A stretch of DNA of 64,000 bases from an uncultured Sphingomonadales bacterium (GTDB lineage Bacteria; Pseudomonadota; Alphaproteobacteria; Sphingomonadales; Rhodothalassiaceae): positions 124,001 to 188,000 of the forward strand of contig CANMND010000001.1 of assembly GCA_947499155.1 (NCBI GenBank), in the 5' to 3' direction. The stretch's first letter is position 1. Each line of letters begins with the position of its first letter. Shown in pieces: positions 26,198-36,900 of the stretch. The notes beneath the pieces are model-generated. The model saw only the letters and a program-made list of their open reading frames with translations, did not search any database and was not told where the DNA came from. The translations under genes were made by a program, and so were the position numbers.

Positions 26198-28219
26198 CTA
26201 CCCTTCGATTTTTGAGAAGATTGCCACCTGATCCACCGCTTGACGGATCTGTGCCAACAGGGCCAGACGATTGCGGCGCAGCTTTGCATCGTCTGCGTTC
26301 ACTGTCACATGATCAAAGAAGGCATCAATGGGCGCGCGCAAGGTTGCAAGCACCCGCATTGCCCCTTCAAAATCCTCAGCCTTCAAGGCAGGGGTGACTT
26401 CACCCTCAACGGCCATCAGCTTTTCATACAACTGACGCTCTTCTGCCGCTTCAAAACCGGCTGGATCAACTGCACCCCAATCGGTAGTTTTGTCCTTTTT
26501 GCCCTCAATTTTGAGGATATTGGCAGCACGCTTGTAGCCTGCCAGCAGAGTGGCCCCGTCATCTGTCCCAAGGAACGCATCCAGCGCTTTTTCCCGAGCC
26601 AACAGGCGTACCAGATCATCCTCATCACCAAGAGAGAAAACCGCATCAATCAGATCATGCCGCACGCCCTGCTCGCGCTGCTGAACCTTTAAGCGGTCTG
26701 CAATAAAGCCTAGAAGGTCGTCTGATATTTTCAAATGCGTTTGCAGTGAAAGACGCAAACTGTTTTCCACAATCAGGCGGATCACACCAAGGGCAGCGCG
26801 CCTTAAGGCAAAGGGGTCTTTGGAGCCGGTGGGCTTTTCATCAATGGCAAAAAAGCCCGTGAGGGTATCGAGCTTTTCCGCCAGTGCTACACAAACGGAT
26901 ACCGGGTCTGTCGGGCAACGGTCATTGGGGCCTTTGGGGGCATAATGCTCTTCAATGGCACGGGCGACATCTTGATGTTCGCCTTGTGCTTCTGCAACCC
27001 TGCGCCCCACAAGGCCCTGCAATTCAGGAAATTCCCCGACCATACCCGCCGTCAAGTCCGCTTTCATGAGACGGGCTGCACGCCGTACATGATCGACTGA
27101 GGCATTGTTGAACTTTTCAGCTAGATTCACAGAAAGTTTTTCGATCCGCGTCACCCTTTCGGCCACGGTCCCCAACTTTTCATGGAAGACGATATCTCCA
27201 AGGGCAGGAACCCTGTCTTCCAGCGGGATTTTCAGATCCTGTTCCCAGAAAAAGCGTGCGTCCGACAGGCGGGCCGACAAGACCCGCTCATTCCCGGCAA
27301 CAATAAGCTCACCGCCATCTTTGGCGTCCGTATTGGCAACACAAATAAAATTGGGTGCCAGTCCCCCGGTTTTGGGATCGCGCAGGGAAAAGAATTTCTG
27401 ATGCACCTTCATTGAAGTCATCAGGACTTCTTCCGGCACTTCCAAAAATGCCTCGTCAAAGCGTCCAAGATATGGAACAGGCCATTCGGTCAACCCGGCA
27501 TTCTCGCCCAAAAGCCCGTCATCAACAATCAGTTCAAGACCATGCGCAGACGCCAGCTTTTGCGCGCGTTCAAGAATAATCTGTCGCCGATCGGCCCGGT
27601 CGAGAATGACAAAGGCGGCACGCAGTTTCTCGCGATAGTCGACAAAACCTGAAACGCCAAACCTGCCATCAGACAAAAAACGGTGGCCGCGGGTTTCATT
27701 ACCGCTTTCAAGGCCGTCAATGGCAATCGGCACCACCTGCTCGTCGAACAGGCCAAGGATTGACAAAAGCGGCCGGACCCAGCGCAGGTCGGATGTGCCA
27801 GAGCGCATGGATTTGGGCCAGGGGAAACTGCGAATGATATCGGGCACCAGTTCCGCCAGGACATGACCCGTGGGTCGGCCTTCCTGTTCGATTTTGGCAA
27901 AAAGAAAGGTGCCTTTTTTCTCGGCCCGTTCTTCAATCATCGCACCTTCAGGCAGGCTGCTTTTAAATCCTTCGATAGCACGATCAGGCGCATCGGACCG
28001 GGGACCACGGCGCTCTTCCGACAGATCAGGCTGCTTTGCAGGCAAACCATCGACCACCAGTACCAAACGGCGCGGAGTAACGTGGCTTTCCATTTTATCG
28101 AAGGAAAGATTTGCCCCTTTCAGGGCATTGGCCATCAGCCGTTCCAGATCGGCACAGGCCTTTTCCTGCATGCGGGCGGGAATTTCTTCAGACAGCAGTT
28201 CAAGCAGAAACTCAGCCAT
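26198..28219 (-). CDS. glyS: Glycyl-tRNA synthetase beta subunit
   Basis: A 673-residue subunit of the alpha2-beta2 glycyl-tRNA synthetase. Markers are [15 protein letters not shown] at the start, [22 protein letters not shown]-like [16 protein letters not shown], the HD-like [15 protein letters not shown] segment, [17 protein letters not shown], and a C-terminal anticodon helix region. In the usual motif KSMRWG the Trp is Ser here. ATG 28219 is used, with GAGGAGG ahead; it overlaps the glyQ stop by 8 bp. The normally present protein between glyQ and glyS in some alphas is absent. Confidence 0.96.
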   Translation of the reverse strand: MAEFLLELLSEEIPARMQEKACADLERLMANALKGANLSFDKMESHVTPRRLVLVVDGLPAKQPDLSEERRGPRSDAPDRAIEGFKSSLPEGAMIEERAEKKGTFLFAKIEQEGRPTGHVLAELVPDIIRSFPWPKSMRSGTSDLRWVRPLLSILGLFDEQVVPIAIDGLESGNETRGHRFLSDGRFGVSGFVDYREKLRAAFVILDRADRRQIILERAQKLASAHGLELIVDDGLLGENAGLTEWPVPYLGRFDEAFLEVPEEVLMTSMKVHQKFFSLRDPKTGGLAPNFICVANTDAKDGGELIVAGNERVLSARLSDARFFWEQDLKIPLEDRVPALGDIVFHEKLGTVAERVTRIEKLSVNLAEKFNNASVDHVRRAARLMKADLTAGMVGEFPELQGLVGRRVAEAQGEHQDVARAIEEHYAPKGPNDRCPTDPVSVCVALAEKLDTLTGFFAIDEKPTGSKDPFALRRAALGVIRLIVENSLRLSLQTHLKISDDLLGFIADRLKVQQREQGVRHDLIDAVFSLGDEDDLVRLLAREKALDAFLGTDDGATLLAGYKRAANILKIEGKKDKTTDWGAVDPAGFEAAEERQLYEKLMAVEGEVTPALKAEDFEGAMRVLATLRAPIDAFFDHVTVNADDAKLRRNRLALLAQIRQAVDQVAIFSKIEG

Positions 28220-29096
28220 GGGCCGCCTCCTCATGTCTGGCCCACTCTTCCGCGCACATCTTTGTCAAGGCCCGCACCCGCCCGATATATGCCTGTCGTT
28301 CCGTTACCGAAATGACCCCACGTGCATCCAGCAGGTTAAAGCTGTGGCTGGCCTTGATGCACTGGTCATAGGCAGGCAGCACGAGATCACGGGCGATCAG
28401 GGCAGCACATTCGGCTTCGGCGTCCCGGAAATGCTGAAACAAGGTATCCGTATTGGCATATTCAAAATTGAACGCGGAAAACTGCCGCTCATTTTCCAAA
28501 AACACATCGCCGTAGCTTACGCCCTGACCGTTGAAATCAAGGTCATAGACATTGTCCACGCCCTGGACATACATGGCGAGCCGCTCCAGCCCATAGGTCA
28601 GTTCCCCAGACACTGGCCTGCAATCGATGCCACCCACCTGCTGAAAATAGGTATATTGCGTCACTTCCATGCCGTCGCACCAGACTTCCCAGCCCAGCCC
28701 CCATGCGCCCAGTGTCGGGCTTTCCCAATCATCTTCAACAAAGCGGATATCGTGGCGTTCCATATCGATACCGATTTTGCGCAATGACCCAAGATACAAA
28801 TCCTGCATATCGGCCGGATTGGGTTTCAAGATCACCTGATACTGGTAATAATGCTGCAAGCGGTTGGGATTTTCGCCATAACGCCCGTCAGTCGGTCGGC
28901 GGCAAGGTTGAACATAGGCCGCCTTCCAGGGCTTTGGGCCAAGGCTTTTAAGCGTGGTTGCTGGATGAAATGTCCCCGCCCCCACTTCCACATCATAGGG
29001 TTGCAGGATCACACAGCCCTGCTCTGCCCAATAATGGTGCAGCGCAAGAATCAGCCCCTGAAAGGATTTCACGGGATCGTTTGAGGCGACAGGCAT
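28212..29096 (-). CDS. glyQ: Glycyl-tRNA synthetase alpha subunit
   Basis: The 294-residue catalytic subunit that activates glycine and charges tRNA-Gly with GlyS. Clear family blocks: [94 protein letters not shown]-like sequence, and [20 protein letters not shown] 29096 is preceded by an in-frame GTG at 29099; ribosome site weak. Confidence 0.97.
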   Translation of the reverse strand: MPVASNDPVKSFQGLILALHHYWAEQGCVILQPYDVEVGAGTFHPATTLKSLGPKPWKAAYVQPCRRPTDGRYGENPNRLQHYYQYQVILKPNPADMQDLYLGSLRKIGIDMERHDIRFVEDDWESPTLGAWGLGWEVWCDGMEVTQYTYFQQVGGIDCRPVSGELTYGLERLAMYVQGVDNVYDLDFNGQGVSYGDVFLENERQFSAFNFEYANTDTLFQHFRDAEAECAALIARDLVLPAYDQCIKASHSFNLLDARGVISVTERQAYIGRVRALTKMCAEEWARHEEAAHG

Positions 29097-29216
29097 CACA
29101 GATTATCCAGCAAGACTAACGGCAAAAAAGTGTGGCGGACAGTAGTCAGACACGCGCGCTCTGGTCAAGACGACATCTGATAGTACGGGCGACTGGTCGC
29201 CTCTCATAAACGAATA

Positions 29217-30065
29217 TCATAGACCAAACCGGTTCCACATCATGCGGGCCTCAGCAGCAGCCAGAAGGTCATCAGCATAAGATGAAACCGTCAGATCAGA
29301 GCCGATACGGGATCCCGGGCCACCCAAAATGCCAGCAAGAAAGCCTTTTTTGCGGGTGACCGTGTGGAATTTCACTTTTTTACCGAAGCGCTGGCGCAAT
29401 ATGGTTCTGGGTTCACCAATACCATCAACAAGTCCAATCTCTACTGCACGCACACCCAGCCAGACGTCCCCTGTGAAAAGTCCAGGTGTATCAACTTTCA
29501 AGCGCCGCCCCCGTCGGTCTTTCACCATGTCCTTGAAATAAGTATGAATTCCCGCCTGAAGGCCTTTTATCCAGGTGATATCCTCAGCTTTTTCAGGGGA
29601 GAAGGCATCAAGGCGTGCCTTGTTTTCCCCCGCTGTGTACATGCGGCGATCAACGCCAAGCTTTTCCATAAGGCCAGTAAAGCCAAAGCCTGCAGCAACC
29701 ACGCCAATAGAGCCGATGATTGATGCTTCATGGACGAAAATCTCATCCCCGGCGAGGGCAAGCATATAACCTCCAGACGCGGCCACATCCTCGGCAAAGC
29801 TCAAAACTGGTATATCTTTTTCACGCCCAAGATCACGTATTCTTTGCATTATCTGCGCTGATTGCACCGGGGATCCGCCGGGTGAATTGATAATCAGCGC
29901 TACCGCTTTCAATCCCTTGCGTGAGAAGGCCTCCTCAATCAGAGGCAACATCCCGGCAAAGCTCATACCCGGCTTAAAGCGACTGCCGACGCCAATAGGA
30001 CCAGTGAGAGGGAGGACACTTACCACCCCATGTCCCCGCCCAAAAAGTCGTCCGAAAAAACCCAC
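29217..30065 (-). CDS. S49 family peptidase (SppA/SohB-like)
   Basis: A 282-residue membrane-associated serine protease of the signal-peptide-peptidase A family. The catalytic Ser lies in EDVAASGGYMLALAGD and the general-base Lys in GENKARLDAFSPEKAED; INSPGGSPVQSAQIM and GSIGVVAAGFG are also typical. The start is GTG at 30065, since AAGGAG stands seven bases upstream; the frame open to 30104 has no such site. No strong N-terminal membrane helix is seen. In alphaproteobacteria this gene regularly lies between glyQ and the N6-methyltransferase gene, as here. Confidence 0.92.
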   Translation of the reverse strand: MGFFGRLFGRGHGVVSVLPLTGPIGVGSRFKPGMSFAGMLPLIEEAFSRKGLKAVALIINSPGGSPVQSAQIMQRIRDLGREKDIPVLSFAEDVAASGGYMLALAGDEIFVHEASIIGSIGVVAAGFGFTGLMEKLGVDRRMYTAGENKARLDAFSPEKAEDITWIKGLQAGIHTYFKDMVKDRRGRRLKVDTPGLFTGDVWLGVRAVEIGLVDGIGEPRTILRQRFGKKVKFHTVTRKKGFLAGILGGPGSRIGSDLTVSSYADDLLAAAEARMMWNRFGL

Positions 30066-30143
30066 TGTATCGCTCCTTGCCAGACGGCACCGATGCGCCG
30101 TCATAATATATTCGATAACACGCCAGCCAATCGGATAGAGATA

Positions 30144-30947
30144 CTATCTCCGCCCTGACTGGCACAATTTCTCCCAGCCGGCACGGGTAAGGTCCAGACT
30201 GGCCCGGCCACGTAATATCGCATCTACCTCCGGGGTAAAGCCCCCTTGCTGATCATGCAAAACCAGGCCGGGCAACAGCATGGCCGCCCCCTTCATACCC
30301 TTGCGTCCCTGAACCAGGACCCGCTTTGCAGGCTGGCCTGCGCGCGGCCACAAAGGACATAGCGCAATTTCGCCCGCTCGACCATGCAGCAAGGACAATA
30401 ACTCGTCCAATCGGTCCGCCCGATGAATGAAGGTAATGGAGCCTTTGTCACGAACCATATTCAGGCAAAAGCCAATCCAGTCCGAAAGCCGGGATTTCCC
30501 GCCAACGAAGGCCCGCGCCCGACTCTCTGCCGGTGGCAGATAGCAGGTTTCGGCTTCAAAATAAGGGGGATTGGCCAAAGCGTGATCGAAACGCCCGCAC
30601 CCAGGAATATCGCTGCGATCACTCACATCATGATGCAGGAAGCTGACCCGGTCCTGAAACCCGTTGAGAACGGCATTTCTGCTTGCCAGATCCACTATAT
30701 GAGAATCACTGTCGATCCCTGTTACACGGATATCCGGATAAAGTGCTGCCAGATAAAGAGCTGCACCACCACTGCCCGACCCTGCCTCGATCACAGTCTG
30801 GCTACCCGCCAGCGGAGTAACCGCCGCTGCCAGCAACAAGGTGTCCGTCGTCACCCTGACACCACGATGAGGCTGAAGCAGCCGCAAACGGCCATCCAGC
30901 AAGCTGTCTTCCCTTAGTCCTTCGTGATTTGTGTGTTTTATCACCAT
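30144..30947 (-). CDS. TrmN6-like tRNA1(Val) adenine-N6 methyltransferase
   Basis: A 267-residue SAM-dependent methyltransferase with motif I VIEAGSGSGGAALYLAALYP, acidic post-I GIDSD, and the N6-adenine signature NPPYFEAE. The N-terminal part (LLDGRLRLLQPHRGVRVTTDTLLLAAAV) is the YfiC/TrmN6-type substrate region, predicting m6A37 formation in tRNA1(Val). It is 16 bp after the DUF2007 gene and probably in one transcript with it. Substrate is inferred from the family. Confidence 0.88.
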   Translation of the reverse strand: MVIKHTNHEGLREDSLLDGRLRLLQPHRGVRVTTDTLLLAAAVTPLAGSQTVIEAGSGSGGAALYLAALYPDIRVTGIDSDSHIVDLASRNAVLNGFQDRVSFLHHDVSDRSDIPGCGRFDHALANPPYFEAETCYLPPAESRARAFVGGKSRLSDWIGFCLNMVRDKGSITFIHRADRLDELLSLLHGRAGEIALCPLWPRAGQPAKRVLVQGRKGMKGAAMLLPGLVLHDQQGGFTPEVDAILRGRASLDLTRAGWEKLCQSGRR

Positions 30948-30963
30948 AAAATGTCAGCGCTGG

Positions 30964-31194
30964 TCACGACTCGTCTGTCGTCAGATCATCTCCCAGACCT
31001 GCCGCCTCCAAAACGCTGCGCGCCTCTGTTAAGCTGTCATCAGGCACCATCAAACGCTGGGGCAGAACCCCAACACTTCCCTCAATAAAGCTTATGTTGC
31101 TGTCAAATACCTGCGCAGGTATTTCGGCGTCTTTCAACAAGGACTGTGCATAGGACAGCAGGACGGGATTCGTTGTCTTAAGGATAGGGCGCAC
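30964..31194 (-). CDS. DUF2007 domain protein
   Basis: A 76-residue protein of the DUF2007 type (putative signal-transducing, ferredoxin-like fold): LKTTNPVLLSYAQSLLKDAEIPAQVFDSNISFIEGSVGVLPQRLMVPDDSLTEARSVLEAAG in outline, shown here as LLSYAQSLLKDAEIPAQVFD and LPQRLMVPDDSLTEAR. Start is GTG at 31194 with GAGGAGG four bases upstream. Divergent from the polyprenyl synthetase gene; this pairing is conserved across alphaproteobacteria. Function unknown. Confidence 0.9.
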   Translation of the reverse strand: MRPILKTTNPVLLSYAQSLLKDAEIPAQVFDSNISFIEGSVGVLPQRLMVPDDSLTEARSVLEAAGLGDDLTTDES

Positions 31195-31378
31195 ACGGCC
31201 TCCTCTGGTTGATCAGGCGTCAAAAGCATAGCGGCACAATGGTCACTGCGCCAAGCCATGATATAGCTGTGGCAAGAATGACACTTGTTTTACCAGGGCA
31301 AGGACACGTATTTTGCACGCGCCTGTCATGGGAACAGATTTTCCCGTTAATTTTAAAGCTTAAGGCTAAGGAGGCCAG

Positions 31379-32413
31379 GTGGGTAAGATCTCATCCATCG
31401 GAGCACATCGAAAGGGCGAACGCACCAAATCTGTCGAAAAGGCGCTGGATACTCTACAAACTCTGGTCGCCGACGATATGGCCCGCGTAAATGAAACGAT
31501 TCTCGCCCGTATGCATAGCCCTGTGGCACTTATTCCAACACTTGCAGGGCATCTGATCGCATCTGGTGGCAAGAGATTACGCCCGATGCTGACACTCGCC
31601 GGGGCCCGGCTTGTCGGCTATGAAGGTGATCGCCACACCAAACTTGCCGCTTGCGTAGAGTTCATCCACACCGCGACTCTGCTTCATGACGATGTCGTCG
31701 ATGACAGTGATCTCAGGCGCGGCCGCGACGCTGCCAATGTGCTTTGGGGCAACAAACCGAGCGTTCTGGTGGGTGATTTTTTGTTCTCACGCGCTTTTGA
31801 ACTGATGGTGGAAGACGGCTCACTGAAAGTGCTGAAACTCCTCAGTCACGCCTCGTCCGTCATTGCCGAAGGCGAAGTATTGCAGCTATCCATCGCGAAC
31901 GATCTGGAGACGCCCGAAGAATCATATCTTGATGTGATCGAGGCAAAAACCGCAGCCCTCTTTGAGGCCGCGACCCAAATCGCCGCCGTAGTTGCTGAAC
32001 GGCCTGAAAACGAGGAAATGGCATTGGCAAGCTTTGGTCGAAATCTTGGTATAGCGTTCCAGCTTGTGGACGATGCACTGGATTATTCTGCCCGTCAGGC
32101 AACATTGGGCAAAACCATCGGTGATGACTTCCGGGAAGGCAAAATCACACTGCCGGTCATTCTCGCCTATCGCCGCGGCACGGCTGAAGAGCGCGAATTC
32201 TGGAAACGCACCATCGAGGACATGGACCAAAGGGACGAAGACCTGCCCCACGCCCTTGCCCTGATGGACAAGCACCGGGCCTTTCATGACACCATCGACC
32301 GGGCCCGCCATTATGGCGCCATCGCCCGTGATGCCCTCGCTATCTTCCAGCCCGGCAAAACCCACAAGGCGCTCAATGACATCGTGACGTTCTGTATTGA
32401 ACGGGCCTATTGA
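31379..32413 (+). CDS. ispB: Polyprenyl (octaprenyl/decaprenyl) diphosphate synthase
   Basis: The enzyme builds the isoprenoid tail of ubiquinone. The 344-residue all-helical protein has the first Asp-rich motif LLHDDVVDDSDLRRG, the second LVDDALDYSA, plus GGKRLRPML and GKTIGDDFREGKITLPVI. Start is GTG at 31379 with AGGAGG four bases upstream. The 184 bp gap to the divergent DUF2007 gene has no further gene. Chain length (C40 or C50) cannot be told from sequence by eye. Confidence 0.95.
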   Translation: MGKISSIGAHRKGERTKSVEKALDTLQTLVADDMARVNETILARMHSPVALIPTLAGHLIASGGKRLRPMLTLAGARLVGYEGDRHTKLAACVEFIHTATLLHDDVVDDSDLRRGRDAANVLWGNKPSVLVGDFLFSRAFELMVEDGSLKVLKLLSHASSVIAEGEVLQLSIANDLETPEESYLDVIEAKTAALFEAATQIAAVVAERPENEEMALASFGRNLGIAFQLVDDALDYSARQATLGKTIGDDFREGKITLPVILAYRRGTAEEREFWKRTIEDMDQRDEDLPHALALMDKHRAFHDTIDRARHYGAIARDALAIFQPGKTHKALNDIVTFCIERAY

Positions 32414-32506
32414 AAAACATGTGAAGAGCAAGACACCCTCCCCAGAACATTGAGCGCTTGCATAGGTTCAGACAGACCGCTATACAGCCCGCCTGCGTGC
32501 CTTTTT

Positions 32507-32583
32507 CGGGGAGTAGCTCAGCCTGGTAGAGCACTGTGTTCGGGACGCAGGGGCCGGAGGTTCGAATCCTCTCTCCCCGACCA
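32507..32583 (+). tRNA. tRNA-Pro (CGG)
   Basis: Acceptor CGGGGAG/CTCCCCG, D-arm TAGCTCAGCCTGGTAGAGCA, anticodon stem CTGTG/CGCAG with loop TTCGGGA (anticodon CGG), T-arm GGAGGTTCGAATCCTCT and encoded ACCA. Confidence 0.96.
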
Positions 32584-32605
32584 ATAGAAAATTGTAACGG
32601 TTACC

Positions 32606-32635
32606 AAGGTGCCCCGCCTTATGGCGGGCACCTTT
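32606..32635 (+). terminator. Terminator of tRNA-Pro(CGG)
   Basis: AAGGTGCC and GGCACCTT flank an inner CGCC-TTAT-GGCG hairpin with one bulged C; TTT follows. It starts 22 bp after the tRNA. Confidence 0.65.
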
Positions 32636-32734
32636 GCCGTAAGGCACCGGCTGCACATGACTGGGTACTCGCACAACTGACCGGACCTGGTCCATAGCTC
32701 CACAGCAGCCTGTGCACGGCGCAAACCCTGGCTC

Positions 32735-32908
32735 TTGTGTAACAATTTTCCTGATTTTTACAACACAAACTGTCTTGTGGCGGATGTGACTGCCACAAAT
32801 ACCGTTGTGAGACGATTTTGGTCATTTTTGTCTCACAATGAAATTTGTGTGACATGTAACTTCCATAACGTCGTTTGTGGGAGCTTTCTGAAGGTATTGG
32901 CTTCACCA
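32735..32908. promoter_or_regulatory. Phased array of TTGTG/CACAA half-sites
   Basis: TTGTG starts at 32735, 32775, 32805, 32845 and 32875; CACAA starts at 32764, 32794 and 32834, with one-mismatch forms at 32864 (CATAA) and 32904 (CACCA). This gives four CACAA-N6-TTGTG palindromes at 32764-32779, 32794-32809, 32834-32849 and 32864-32879, spaced 30, 40 and 30 bp, all on one helical face. The 70 bp from 32735 and from 32805 are about 60% identical and share A/T runs. It is a 500 bp gene-free gap between tRNA-Pro and the gene at 33085, about 180 bp ahead of that gene. The binding protein is unknown. Confidence 0.6.
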
Positions 32909-33084
32909 GATTCAGGTACAGAGGTTTCCCGTCGGTTTCCCTTCTTTGCGGTGGTTATGCAGGCGCCCAGGGTCGATGGACAATGACAGCTATTTGCGAG
33001 AAATAACTTTCCAGACTCTTGCATAGCGGACGTGTCTTGTGCAGTCATATGTGTCATGAGGGGTAACAGCAGAAAGACCGCCTG

Positions 33085-33720
33085 ATGGCAGATAGTCATA
33101 TACATGTTCCGGGTCATGTTATCGGCATACTCTTGTCGACACTCCTCGCATGTTTAGGCAGTCCGGCCTTTGCCCAGGATGTCATGCAAACGGATCTTGA
33201 CCGTTGCATGGAAATTGAAATCTCCATAGACAGACTGGCGTGTTTTGAAGCGCTCGCCACCCGGCCAGAGACAGTCAGCGCCACCGGTGCGGAAAAGCCA
33301 ATTCAACCGGCAGTGACCGGAAATACCGGTCTGGACAGCACAAGCGGATTTGAACAAACCCGGCCCATGCCTTTACCTGCCGCGCCTGTTCCACCAGCAG
33401 CTCCTGTGTCAACCTCACAAGGCATGGCAACGCCGCCTGCCCCAAATGCTGAACCTTTTGATGATTTCGGTCTGCCGAAAAAGCCTGTCACAGAAGAGCG
33501 TGATAACAAAACAAGGGAACTGGTTCTTGCGTCTGCAAAGCGTGATCAGCGAGGCAACATCGTCTTTACTATGCAAGATGGCCAGGTCTGGCGGCAAACA
33601 GACAAGGCTCCCATTATTATGCCCTCATACGGCGATCAGGCCGTTATTGAAAAAGGCTTCCCTGCCGGCTTTCGCATGCGCCTCAACAAGCGGACGATCC
33701 GAGTCGAACGCCTAAAATAA
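33085..33720 (+). CDS. Exported protein of unknown function
   Basis: A 211-residue protein with a signal peptide (hydrophobic stretch about 13-28, cleavage near SPAFAQDV), two Cys-containing helices just after it (LDRCMEIEISIDRLACFEALA), a long Pro/Ala-rich linker (about 70-130), and a beta-rich C-terminal domain (NIVFTMQDGQVWRQTDKAPI, GDQAVIEKGFPAGFRMRLNKRTIRVERL). The Cys-helix plus DGQVWRQ layout recurs in proteobacterial periplasmic proteins, but no function is known to me. It starts 247 bp after the end of the TTGTG/CACAA region's core and may be its target. No RBS of note; a GGGGT lies farther upstream. Confidence 0.75.
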   Translation: MADSHIHVPGHVIGILLSTLLACLGSPAFAQDVMQTDLDRCMEIEISIDRLACFEALATRPETVSATGAEKPIQPAVTGNTGLDSTSGFEQTRPMPLPAAPVPPAAPVSTSQGMATPPAPNAEPFDDFGLPKKPVTEERDNKTRELVLASAKRDQRGNIVFTMQDGQVWRQTDKAPIIMPSYGDQAVIEKGFPAGFRMRLNKRTIRVERLK

Positions 33721-33767
33721 CAAATTTCAGAATTCACCTGTCCAGATTGGGATATCCAGAGCACTTA

Positions 33768-33817
33768 TTGCGCGAGTTATAGCAATAATTGTGCGCGAAA
33801 ATAGCGCGAATCGCGCT
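33768..33817. promoter_or_regulatory. GCGCGA motif cluster before the TonB receptor gene
   Basis: TTGCGCGA (33768-33775), GTGCGCGA (33791-33798) and the near-perfect palindrome AGCGCGA-A-TCGCGCT (33803-33817). The single-base centre rules out a hairpin, so it is better read as an operator for the receptor gene 145 bp downstream. Confidence 0.3.
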
Positions 33818-33960
33818 TTCGACCGTTTAATTTTATAAAAACCAAAAACCGACTCGGCCTGCACCGGTACGGTATCTTTACCTGATATGAGCCATCCCCA
33901 TACCATTCTACTTCCACGATATATATTTTATATTACATGCATAATTTGGGGAAATTCGAA

Positions 33961-36900
33961 ATGACAAACCGATATCCGCGCCATTGGCGCGCGTGGCTGT
34001 TAGGCACGGCGGCGTCTCTTGCCACTGTTGCCTTTTATACTTCAGGGAGCGAAGTGCTGGCACAGGAATCCGACCAGGATCAAGCTGACGCATCCCTTGA
34101 GCAGATTATAGTTACCGGATCGCGAATTCGCCGGGACGCCTTTTCAGCCACAACTCCCATTCAGGTTTTGGATGCCAGTGAAAACCGTAAGCTTGGGATC
34201 AGTTCACTGACCGAAATGCTGCAACGCTCGACAGTCTCGACCGGTCAGCAGATTGACGGCACGTTCAACTCCAATGCCGGAAATTCCAATGCAACAGAAG
34301 CCCCGCCCGATGGCGGTATCGGCTCGTCCAATATCGACCTGCGCGGTCTTGGCCCTGAACGGACACTGGTTCTGGTCAATGGACGCAGATTTGGTACAGC
34401 TGGTGCACGTGGCGCTCCTGCGCAACCGGATATCGGCCTCATTCCCCTGGGCATGGTGGAAAGTGTTGATCTGCTGACCGGCGGCTATTCAACTATTTAC
34501 GGTGCCGATGCGGTGGCCGGTGTCGTCAATGTCCGCTTGCGCAGTGATTTTGAGGGTCTTGAAGTGTTCGGCAATGTGGAACTGCCGGAAGCCGGAGGCG
34601 GAGAAGTATACCAGACATCTCTTGTCACAGGTATCACAAGCGATCGCGGAAACATGACTTTTGGCTTCGAGTATTTCAAGCAGGAGCGTGTGGCGACCGG
34701 CAATCGCAAATTCAGCCAGTGTCTGCGATCAATTGAAGTCAGCGAAGACGGCCAGCGCTTTGACCCTTGCCGCAGCGGCTTTTTCGACAATGTGGTGGTG
34801 ATCAGTAACGACTTCATACCTGGTATTGAGCCCGGAAGCCCATTCCCGGGAACAGGGCCGGACGGAATGAGCGTCTTTGATTCCCTGTTCTTCTTTTACA
34901 CACCGGGACAATCAGACATCGGCGTGCCCAATTTCTCGTCAGGATTTGGTCTGCCCGCTGCACCGGACCCGCAGGTGGCCGACTTCCCCGGTGAAGATGG
35001 GGATGCAGGGTCTGTTTTCCCATTCCTTGACTTTTATAACGATCAGGACGAACGGCGTCAGGCGGATCTGGTTCGTCCGGCCGAACGTTTCTCATTCGTC
35101 TCAAATGGTCATCTCGATATGGATTGGGGCAATAATGAAGAGTTTTACTACGAAGCCTATTACTTCAATCGCAAAAATGATGTGATCGCTGCCAAGGAAC
35201 AGATATTTGCTGATGTTCCAGCGTTCATTCCACAAGAAGACGCCAATGGGAACATTATTGTGGATGCCACAGGCGCACCCATTCTGGTGGATAACCCATT
35301 CAATCCGTTTCCGGTCAGTGTAGCACCAATCATAACGCTGGATGATCTTCCACAGAATTTCCATGTCAACGTTCAGCAAATTCGTGCTGTGGCAGGAATG
35401 CGTGGCGAAATTGGCGGCGGCTGGTTTAAGGACAACAACTGGTCCTATGATGCCTTCTTTGCCTATGACCGAGGTACAGGCTTCCAGTCCCAGTCAATTT
35501 TATTCGAGCCAAACCTGATCCTTTCTACACAGACCATGCGCCTTGATGCAGACGGCAACGTCATTTGCGGGGTTCCCTTGACTGCCAATGACAACGGCTT
35601 TCTGACGCCAAATGACTGCGTGCCCGTCAATCTGTTTGCATCGTCCATCTATGAGGATGGAGAGGGCCGCTTTTCATCACAAGCAGAACGTGATTTCCTC
35701 ACTGGACTCAGAACAAACCGGACAGTCACCCAGCAATATAATGCATCTGCATTTTTCACCGGCGACCTGTTTAAAATTCCCGGCGGAGACATTGTAGGAA
35801 CAGCTGTCGGATTTGAATGGCGCAAAGACACCATCAACTCACAAAATGGCATCGTCGGCGTCCAGGGACTGAATGGCGCGGAGAATCCATTGCAGGAAGG
35901 CCAAACCGTCGGTCAGCGCTGGATCTATGATATTTATGGTGAGTTTTCTGCACCGATCATGCGTGACAAGACATTTGTCAACCTCTTCCAGATTGACGGT
36001 TCTGTCCGTTACACCAAAGAAGAAAACTTTGGTAGTGAGGTGACATGGCGTCTGATGGGGATCTATCGGCCCGTTGACTACATTACGTTTATCGGATCAA
36101 GAAGCACGTCATTCCGCGCGCCAAATCTGCGTGAACAGTTCCTCGCAGACCAGGGCCAGGGCGTTTCCGGTGCCATTGACCCTTGCCGCGCTCAAAATGT
36201 CAGCTTGCTGGATCCATCAGATCCGCAAACCCAGCGTCTGATTGACAATTGCGAGCTGAGCGGCGCAGATACGACGCTTCTTGGCCTTGCAGGGACAGTG
36301 ACCATTCCCGTCACAGTGGGCGGGTCGCAATCATTGATTGCGGAGACCTCTACATCTGTTACCGGGACGGTTCAGTTCAGTCAGCCCTGGTTTAACAGCT
36401 TTGATTGGGATTTCGCCGCCACCTACTACGATATCGAGATCAAGAACACGGTTTCAGAACTCTCTCCCAGCGTCATTGTTTCACGTTGCTTTAATGACGA
36501 ACCCAATCTCGCCAGCCCTTTCTGTGAACGGGTAACGCGCGCAGATACAGGTAATCGTGGCAATAATGCCCTGCAGCTTGTGGATGCCTCATTCATCAAT
36601 GTCGGCCTTGAAACTGTTACCGGGGTTGATTTCACGTCACGCTTTCATACGGCGTTTGATGGTGTATTCGGGCAACCACTTGATGTCACATGGGCAGCCG
36701 GTGCCAATCGTTTGTTTGAACAGAACCGTCTGACATTTACCCGCGATGATTTGGTGGACAATGCAGGCCGTATCGGCAATCCCAAATGGCAGTTCAACTC
36801 CACTGTCTCATTGCTGTGGGACCGCTATCAGCTTTTGTGGCAAGCTCGCTATATCGGCCAGACGGAGTTCGACGAAGACATTCTTGATCCGTTTGAGGCA

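Noticed and set aside
32735-32908. CRISPR array or CRP sites
   Set aside because: No constant repeat of CRISPR length; CRP needs TGTGA-N6-TCACA, while the arrangement here is CACAA-N6-TTGTG, the opposite orientation.
33085-33937. Operon linking the periplasmic protein to the TonB receptor
   Set aside because: A 240 bp gap with its own operator-like cluster separates them, so co-transcription is not supported.
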